This document shows, piece after piece, positions 6,518 to 12,952 of a stretch of 12,952 nt of DNA. The position numbers and the translations under genes were made by a program. This stretch comes from Caldifarciminota bacterium. Lineage in GTDB: Bacteria; WOR-3; Hydrothermia; WGAB01. Position 1 is the first letter of the stretch; every line of letters begins with the position of its first letter. The stretch spans positions 1 to 12,952 of the forward strand of contig WGAB01000257.1 of NCBI GenBank assembly GCA_015489295.1, read 5' to 3'. Under the pieces are notes generated by a model, which saw only the letters and a list, made by a program, of their open reading frames with translations, did no database searches and was not told where the DNA came from.

Positions 6518-6810
6518 ACCCCACCCTGTATCTCCTGCTCTCCCTCGTGCTCTTTGGGATCGGCGCCATTGGGGTGGTGCTCCGGAAGAACACCCTGTTC
6601 ATGCTGCTGAACCTGGAACTCATGATGAACGCCGTGGGCCTGGCCCTCGTGGCGGCCTCCCTGGCCGGCCACCTCGAAGGCCAGCTCATCGTGCTGATGG
6701 TGCTGGCCGTGGCCGCCTCTGAGGTGGCCATCGGCATCGGCATCCTGGTGAACCTGGTACGCCTGAAGAACAGCCCCCTCGTGGACCTCTGGAACCGGGA
6801 GGAACCGTGA
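6514..6810 (+). CDS. nuoK: NADH-quinone oxidoreductase subunit K (complex I)
   Basis: Three-helix membrane subunit of complex I, homologous to MrpC, carrying intramembrane glutamates needed for proton translocation. It is 98 residues, the family length. Glu35 in NLELMMNAVGL and Glu70 in VAASEVAIGIGI correspond to the two conserved helix glutamates (Glu36 and Glu72 in E. coli). The ATG at 6514 overlaps the nuoJ stop and is preceded by AGGAGG at 6500-6505, a good ribosome site with 8-base spacing. Its TGA stop overlaps the start region of nuoL. Confidence 0.95.
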   Translation: MNPTLYLLLSLVLFGIGAIGVVLRKNTLFMLLNLELMMNAVGLALVAASLAGHLEGQLIVLMVLAVAASEVAIGIGILVNLVRLKNSPLVDLWNREEP

Positions 6811-8702
6811 TGCTCTGGGCCGCAAGTCTCGCTCTCTTCGCACCGCTCCTCGGCGCCATCATCAACGGCGTTTTCGGCCACCCCTTCCGCGAGAAGGCCC
6901 ACTGGCCCGCCGTGGTCGCCGTGGGAATCTCCATGCTGGCCAGCTGGTGGATCCTGGGCCAGGTGGGCTCCGAGCCTGTGGTGCTGGACCTCTACACCTG
7001 GATCCCGGTGGCCAACTTCGTGGTGCCCTTCGGCTTTTATATCGATTCCCTCACGGCGGTGATGATGGGGGTGGTGACCACCGTGTCCTTCCTGGTGCAT
7101 GTGTATTCCATCGGCTACATGCATGGCGATCCCGGGTACCGGCGCTACTTCGCCTACCTCAACCTCTTTGTGTTCTCCATGCTGCTTCTGGTGCTGGCCA
7201 ACAATTACGCTCTGCTCTTTGTGGGTTGGGAGGCCGTGGGGCTGTGCTCCTACCTCTTGATCGGGTTCTGGTACGAAAAGAAGAGCGCCTCGGATGCGGG
7301 CAAAAAAGCCTTCATCGTGAACCGAATCGGCGATGCCGGGTTCCTGTTGGGCATCTTCACCCTGTTCGCCACCTTCGGCAGCGTCCGGTACGACACGGTG
7401 TTTCAGATGGTGGCCAGCAACCCCCACCTTTACCAGGGGGCCCTGGTGGCAGCCACCTTGTTCCTGTTCCTGGGTGCCGTGGGCAAGTCGGCCCAGTTCC
7501 CCCTGTATGTGTGGTTGCCCGATGCTATGGAGGGCCCGACGCCGGTGTCGGCCCTGATCCACGCAGCCACCATGGTGACGGCCGGCGTGTACATGGTGGC
7601 CCGGAGCCATCTCCTGTACAGCGAGGTGCCCCAGGTGGGCCAGTTGGTGGCCTCTGTGGGGGCCTTTACCGCCCTGTTCGCCGCCACCATGGCCATGGTG
7701 AACGACGACATCAAACGGGTGCTGGCCTATTCCACCATTTCCCAGCTGGGTTACATGTTCGTGGCCGTGGGGCTGGGCGCCTACACCGCCGGCATCTTTC
7801 ACCTTTACACCCACGCCTTTTTCAAGGGGCTCCTGTTCCTGGCCGCTGGCAGCGTGATGCACGCCACCCACGGCGAACTGAACATGCAGAAGATGGGCGG
7901 CTTTTTCCGCAAGATGCCCCATACCGCCTGGACCTTCCTGATCGGGGCCCTGGCGCTCTCCGGCCTGCCCCCGCTGGCCGGGTTCTTTTCCAAGGACGAG
8001 ATCATCAAACACGCCTATGTCACCGGCCACACCTTCATCTGGGCGGTGGCCGTTCTCACGGCCCTGCTCACGGCCTTTTACATGTTCCGGCTGATCTTCC
8101 TGGTGTTCTTCGGCAAGCCCCGGGATGCCGAGATCTACGCCCACCTGCATGAATCGCCGCCGGTGATGACCGTGCCCCTGTGGATCCTGGCGGCAGCCTC
8201 GGTGGGTGCCGGCTGGGTGGGCATCGGCGAGGAGCACAGCGTGTTCCATCGGTTCCTGGAGACAGCCCTGGGCGAGTTCCACCTGGTGGAGTGGACGGTG
8301 CATCGGCCCGCGGGAGCGGGCCTCATCGCCCTGTCGGTGGGGGTCGCGCTTTTGGGCATCCTCCTGGCCTATAGCCTGTATCTCCTGCGGAAACCCGACC
8401 CTGCCCTCCTCGCCCGCCGCGCCGGCTTCCTGTACACCCTGCTGAAGCGCAAGTACTATGTGGACGAGATCTACAACCTGTTCGTGGTGGGCACCCTGCG
8501 GGTGACGGCCAGGGTGCTGTTCTGGGGTGTGGACCGGGCGCTCGTGGACGGTACCGTCAACGGCACCGGCTGGACCCTGGCGGCCACGGGCAGCGTGTTC
8601 CGGCGGTGGAGTTCGGGCTTCCTGCGGTCGTACCTTTTGTGGATCCTGATCGGCGCCAACCTCCTGGTGTGGTTCCTGTTGCGAAGCGGAGGAGGCCACT
8701 GA
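6810..8702 (+). CDS. nuoL: NADH-quinone oxidoreductase subunit L (complex I)
   Basis: Distal antiporter-like proton pump of complex I with the long lateral helix that braces the membrane arm. It is 630 residues from ATG 6810, slightly longer than E. coli NuoL. Proton-path residues are Glu141 in VGWEAVGLCSY, Lys226 in GKSAQFPLYVWLPDAMEGPTP and Lys395 in FFSKDEIIK. The C-terminal part (LKRKYYVDEIYN, VDRALVDGTVNG, then a last hydrophobic stretch) matches the lateral helix and anchor. A GTG at 6807 is also in frame, but ATG 6810 lies seven bases after GGAGG (6799-6803) against four for GTG, so ATG is preferred. It overlaps the nuoK stop by one base. No internal break is seen. Confidence 0.96.
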   Translation: MLWAASLALFAPLLGAIINGVFGHPFREKAHWPAVVAVGISMLASWWILGQVGSEPVVLDLYTWIPVANFVVPFGFYIDSLTAVMMGVVTTVSFLVHVYSIGYMHGDPGYRRYFAYLNLFVFSMLLLVLANNYALLFVGWEAVGLCSYLLIGFWYEKKSASDAGKKAFIVNRIGDAGFLLGIFTLFATFGSVRYDTVFQMVASNPHLYQGALVAATLFLFLGAVGKSAQFPLYVWLPDAMEGPTPVSALIHAATMVTAGVYMVARSHLLYSEVPQVGQLVASVGAFTALFAATMAMVNDDIKRVLAYSTISQLGYMFVAVGLGAYTAGIFHLYTHAFFKGLLFLAAGSVMHATHGELNMQKMGGFFRKMPHTAWTFLIGALALSGLPPLAGFFSKDEIIKHAYVTGHTFIWAVAVLTALLTAFYMFRLIFLVFFGKPRDAEIYAHLHESPPVMTVPLWILAAASVGAGWVGIGEEHSVFHRFLETALGEFHLVEWTVHRPAGAGLIALSVGVALLGILLAYSLYLLRKPDPALLARRAGFLYTLLKRKYYVDEIYNLFVVGTLRVTARVLFWGVDRALVDGTVNGTGWTLAATGSVFRRWSSGFLRSYLLWILIGANLLVWFLLRSGGGH

Positions 8703-8703
8703 G

Positions 8704-10205
<1,502 letters not shown>

Positions 10206-10209
<4 letters not shown>

Positions 10210-11591
10210 ACCTGGGCCTGTTCACACCGGAATACGTGATCCTGGGTACCGCCTTCGTTCTGCTCTTCCTGGCCTTTCTCCTGCCCCGCCGCCCGGTGAT
10301 CTTCAATTCCATCACCGTGCTCGGCATCATCCTGGCCATGTTCCTGGAGATGGTGTCCATGGGCCTTTCGGGCACCCTGGGGATGCTCCAGGTGACGCCG
10401 CTGGCCCGGATCTTTGACCTCATGTTCATGGCCGCCACCCTACTGGTGGTGCTGCTCTGTATGGACTACTTTGAAACCCGCGAGGTGGGCGGAGAACTCT
10501 ACTTTTTCCTGCTCACGGCGCTCGTGGCCATGATGGTGCTGGCCAAAGCCATCCACCTGGTCACGGCGTTTTTGGGACTGGAACTCCTGTCCTTCTCCCT
10601 CTTCGTGCTGGTGGGGCTCCTCAAGGAAGAGCGGGCCATCCGGGCCGCCCTCAAGTTTTTCTTCGTGGGGGCGTACTCGTCGTCCTTCTTCCTCATGGGC
10701 ATGGCCCTGCTGCTGATGTCTTCCGGTTCGCTTTATCTGGACCGGTTCCTCTTCGGCCACCATATCCCGCTGACGCTGGTGGGCCTGGCTCTTTTGCTGG
10801 TGGGCTTCGGCTTTAAGCTGGTGTACGTGCCGTTCCACCTGTGGACCCCGGATGTCTTCCGGGGAGCGCCCACGCCGGTGGTGGCCTTTATTGCCACCGC
10901 TCCGAAGGCGGCTGGCTTCGCGCTGTTGTTACAGGTGCTGGCCCGGGCCCTGGTGCCCTATGCGGTCCAGTGGATGCCCATCGTGGTGTGGCTCGCCGGC
11001 CTTACCATGCTGGTCGGCAACCTGGCGGCCCTCCGGGAAACCAACGTCAAACGGATCCTGGCCTTTTCCACCATCGCCCATGCGGGCTATCTGCTCCTGG
11101 CCTTCGGTGTGAACACCACGGCCGCCTATCAGGCCCTCACCCTGTACCTGTTGGCCTACATCTTCATGACCGTGGGGGCCTTCGCCGGATTGGCCTATCT
11201 GGGGGAACGGACCCACCTGGAAAACCTCCGGGGCCTGGCCCGGCGGGATCCATGGCTGGGCCTGCTGCTCTCCCTGTTCTTCGTGGCCCTGGCCGGCATC
11301 CCCCCAACGGCCGGATTCTCGGCCAAGTTCTACCTGTTTTCTTCGGTGATCCGGGCCGGGCACCCGATGCTGGCCCTGTACGCCTTTTTGAACGGTGTGG
11401 TGTCGGCCTACTACTATCTGCGGGTGCCGGCCACCATGTACATGTACGGCGCCACCGAGGCCACCGTGACCCCGGACCAGGAGCGGCGGTACAGCCTCCT
11501 GGGCACGGTCATGTGGATCGCCATCATCCTGGTGTTCTACCTGGGGATCTACCCCAACGCCTTCCTGGAAGTGGTGCGACAGGTGTTCTGA
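10206..11591 (+). CDS. nuoN: NADH-quinone oxidoreductase subunit N (complex I)
   Basis: Antiporter-like proton pump next to NuoK and NuoJ; the last gene of the cluster. It is 461 residues, a little shorter than the E. coli protein (485). Key residues are Glu126 in FLGLELLSFSLFVLVG, Lys204 in GFGFKLVYVPFHLWTPDVF, Lys282 in ETNVKRILAFSTIAHAGY and Lys374 in GFSAKFYLFSS. The HLWTPDVFRGAPTPVVAF segment identifies it as NuoN rather than NuoL or NuoM. The ATG overlaps the nuoM stop and has AGGAGGTG upstream at 10193-10200. The TGA stop is followed by a 19-base gap to the stop of a convergent gene, with no clear intrinsic terminator. Confidence 0.96.
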
Positions 11592-11604
11592 GGGGGCGCG
11601 ACAG

Positions 11605-11620
11605 GCTTCCTTAAGGAAGC
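11605..11620. other. Palindrome across convergent gene ends
   Basis: GCTTCCTTAAGGAAGC is a perfect 16-base palindrome between the nuoN stop and the end of the FG-GAP gene; it includes the latter's TAA stop. As RNA it would form a GCTTCC/GGAAGC stem with a TTAA loop in transcripts from either side. No T-run follows on either strand, so it is at best a weak or factor-assisted bidirectional 3'-end structure. Confidence 0.45.
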
Positions 11621-12882
11621 ACCAGGAGCCGCAAGAACCTCGGCCGATCCTTTCCCCGAAGCACTGCGAGATAAACCCCGGCGGGTCCGGGGATCGTGAA
11701 GGTGTGGGTACCGGGGGAGAGGTGCAGGATGCGCACCCGCTGTCCGGCCACGGTAAACACCCGAAGCACCGAGGACTCGGCCACCTCCAGGCGCCAGGAC
11801 CGCCGGGAGAGCCGGATCATCCCGGGCGGTACAACGGCACCCGGGGATTCCTCCACCCTCAGGGGCTCCTGCAAACGGTACCGGAGGGGATCGGCCAGGG
11901 CCAGATCCAGCAGGCCGTCGTCGTTGAGGTCGGCGAGGCGGGCTGCCCGGAGCCCGCCCGGATCGGACTGCACCAGCACCTGGGCCGGGCCAAAGGCGCC
12001 GTTGCCCAGGTTCTCGTACCAGAGGAGCCGGTTGGCGCCAGGCTCCAGCACCACGAGGTCCGTGTCTCCATCGGCGTCCAACGGCGCCGGAAACACGCGG
12101 GGGTGCCCGACCGGCGGATTTCCCAGCTCCTGCGCTTCTCCGAAGAAGCCGTCGCCCAGGTTGGGGAACCAGCGGGTGCCTGAGGTGGACAGCACCACGA
12201 GGTCCGGGGAGGCGTCTTCGTTGAGGTCGGCTACTGCTACCGCGGCCACCACGCCGAACTCACCAATGGAAACACTGCGGAGCGAATCGTAGATAAAGGC
12301 GCCGTTGTGGTTCATGAACAGGTAGATTCCAACGCTGGCCACCACGAGGTCCAGGAAGCCGTTGCCATCCAGATCGGCCACGGCCAGGTAGAGGTCTCCG
12401 ACGGCCACCAGTTCCGGCATCGTGTCACCGTCCATGTCCCTCAGGACCAAGGCCTCCAGGGGGCCGGTGGTGGTATCCACCGGCGTGCGGGGCTGGAACC
12501 CGTCGGGGGTGCCCGGGTACCAGAACAGGCCCTCGGGCTCCTGGGCCGCAAGGGCCAGGTCCTCCTGGCCGTCCTGGTTCACATCAGCTGCTGCCAGGTG
12601 CAACGGGCTGCTCACCAAGGTGTCTATGGGCTGGATCGGCCCGAAGAGGGGACCGTCGGCGCCCGGGTAGATCCAGAGGCCCGGCAGCACAGTGCCCTGC
12701 CGGATGGTCAGCAAGTCATCCTGGCCGTCGTGGTTGCCGTCTGCCACCAGGAGATCCCGGGTGCCGAAGGGCAGGGTATCCACGAAAACGGGGGCGCTGA
12801 AGGAAACCCCGGCCACTAAAACCGAGGCCAAGGCCAGGAGCAGGCCGAGGCGGGCCAGGCCGCGCCGGCGCGGGAATCGCAT
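11611..12882 (-). CDS. Secreted FG-GAP/VCBS repeat protein with T9SS-like C-terminal domain
   Basis: Function unknown; likely an exported beta-propeller protein with calcium sites. The protein is 423 residues from ATG 12882. That ATG has AAAGGAGG five bases upstream (12888-12895); an in-frame TTG at 12903 would lie upstream of that ribosome site and is rejected. The N-terminus MRFPRRRGLARLG plus a hydrophobic run to about residue 30 is a signal peptide. Seven FG-GAP motifs of D-x-[DN]-x-D-G-x-x-D type begin near 48, 100, 149, 170, 219, 267 and 318. Spacing is about 49-52 residues except between 149 and 170. WYENLGNGAFGPAQ-type linkers recur. The tail (about 345-423), with VLRVFTVAGQRVRIL, LSPGTHTFTI and GVYLAVLRG, resembles type A T9SS sorting domains. 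It may be surface-attached or secreted. Its neighbours give no functional link. Confidence 0.88.
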   Translation of the reverse strand: MRFPRRRGLARLGLLLALASVLVAGVSFSAPVFVDTLPFGTRDLLVADGNHDGQDDLLTIRQGTVLPGLWIYPGADGPLFGPIQPIDTLVSSPLHLAAADVNQDGQEDLALAAQEPEGLFWYPGTPDGFQPRTPVDTTTGPLEALVLRDMDGDTMPELVAVGDLYLAVADLDGNGFLDLVVASVGIYLFMNHNGAFIYDSLRSVSIGEFGVVAAVAVADLNEDASPDLVVLSTSGTRWFPNLGDGFFGEAQELGNPPVGHPRVFPAPLDADGDTDLVVLEPGANRLLWYENLGNGAFGPAQVLVQSDPGGLRAARLADLNDDGLLDLALADPLRYRLQEPLRVEESPGAVVPPGMIRLSRRSWRLEVAESSVLRVFTVAGQRVRILHLSPGTHTFTIPGPAGVYLAVLRGKDRPRFLRLLVLP

Positions 12883-12941
12883 GGAAGCCTCCTTTGTTTC
12901 CAAAACGTGCTCACCTGACCATATAAGCCAGGTTTCGCCAG

Positions 12942-12947
12942 AGTATA
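12942..12947 (-). promoter_or_regulatory. Possible -10 box of the FG-GAP gene
   Basis: On the minus strand TATACT (5 of 6 to consensus) lies about 60 bases before the FG-GAP start codon. Its -35 partner would fall outside the window, so the promoter cannot be confirmed. The 49 bases from 12904 to the right edge hold no other feature that I can support. Confidence 0.3.
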
Positions 12948-12952
12948 CACCC

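Noticed and set aside
6807..6809. GTG start for nuoL
   Set aside because: Only four bases from GGAGG; the adjacent ATG at 6810 has better spacing and a better start codon.
12883..12903. TTG start giving a 430-residue FG-GAP protein
   Set aside because: The strong AAAGGAGG ribosome site lies inside this extension and serves the ATG at 12882, which also begins a normal signal peptide.

Overview
The window is a GC-rich stretch (roughly two-thirds G+C by eye) of a bacterial chromosome carrying mostly core genes. It has three transcriptional blocks. (1) Minus strand, positions 1-4775, read right to left: the tmRNA gene ssrA, alanine racemase alr, then the phosphate uptake operon pstS-pstC-pstA-pstB, with pstB cut by the left edge. 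(2) A divergent intergenic region, 4776-5081, holding a good promoter on each strand, two REP-like repeat copies and two hairpins. (3) Plus strand, 5082-11591: a tight six-gene cluster for the membrane arm of respiratory complex I, nuoH-J-K-L-M-N, in which nuoI is missing between nuoH and nuoJ. It is followed after 19 bases by (4) a convergent minus-strand gene, 11611-12882, for a secreted seven-repeat FG-GAP (beta-propeller) protein with a C-terminal module resembling type IX secretion sorting domains.

The organism looks like a diderm (Gram-negative type) respiring bacterium. PstS has a lipoprotein signal, the FG-GAP protein has a signal peptide and a T9SS-like tail, and complex I genes are present. 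The T9SS-like tail on an FG-GAP protein suggests the Fibrobacteres-Chlorobi-Bacteroidetes neighbourhood or a related candidate phylum. This is inference from domain style; nothing in the window fixes the taxon.

Within the Pst block, PstS captures phosphate outside the inner membrane, PstC and PstA form the channel and PstB hydrolyses ATP. alr supplies D-alanine for peptidoglycan and sits only 25 bases upstream of pstS. ssrA precedes alr by 34 bases with no terminator between, so ssrA-alr-pst may be partly co-transcribed. In the nuo block, NuoH, J, K, L, M and N are the proton-translocating membrane subunits; NuoA and the peripheral-arm subunits must be encoded elsewhere.

I found no evidence of a wholly new system. 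The most unusual points are the membrane-only nuo cluster with its own promoter, the REP-like pair in the divergent spacer, the probable ssrA-alr-pst coupling with an SD-less alr start, and an irregular repeat spacing in the FG-GAP protein.
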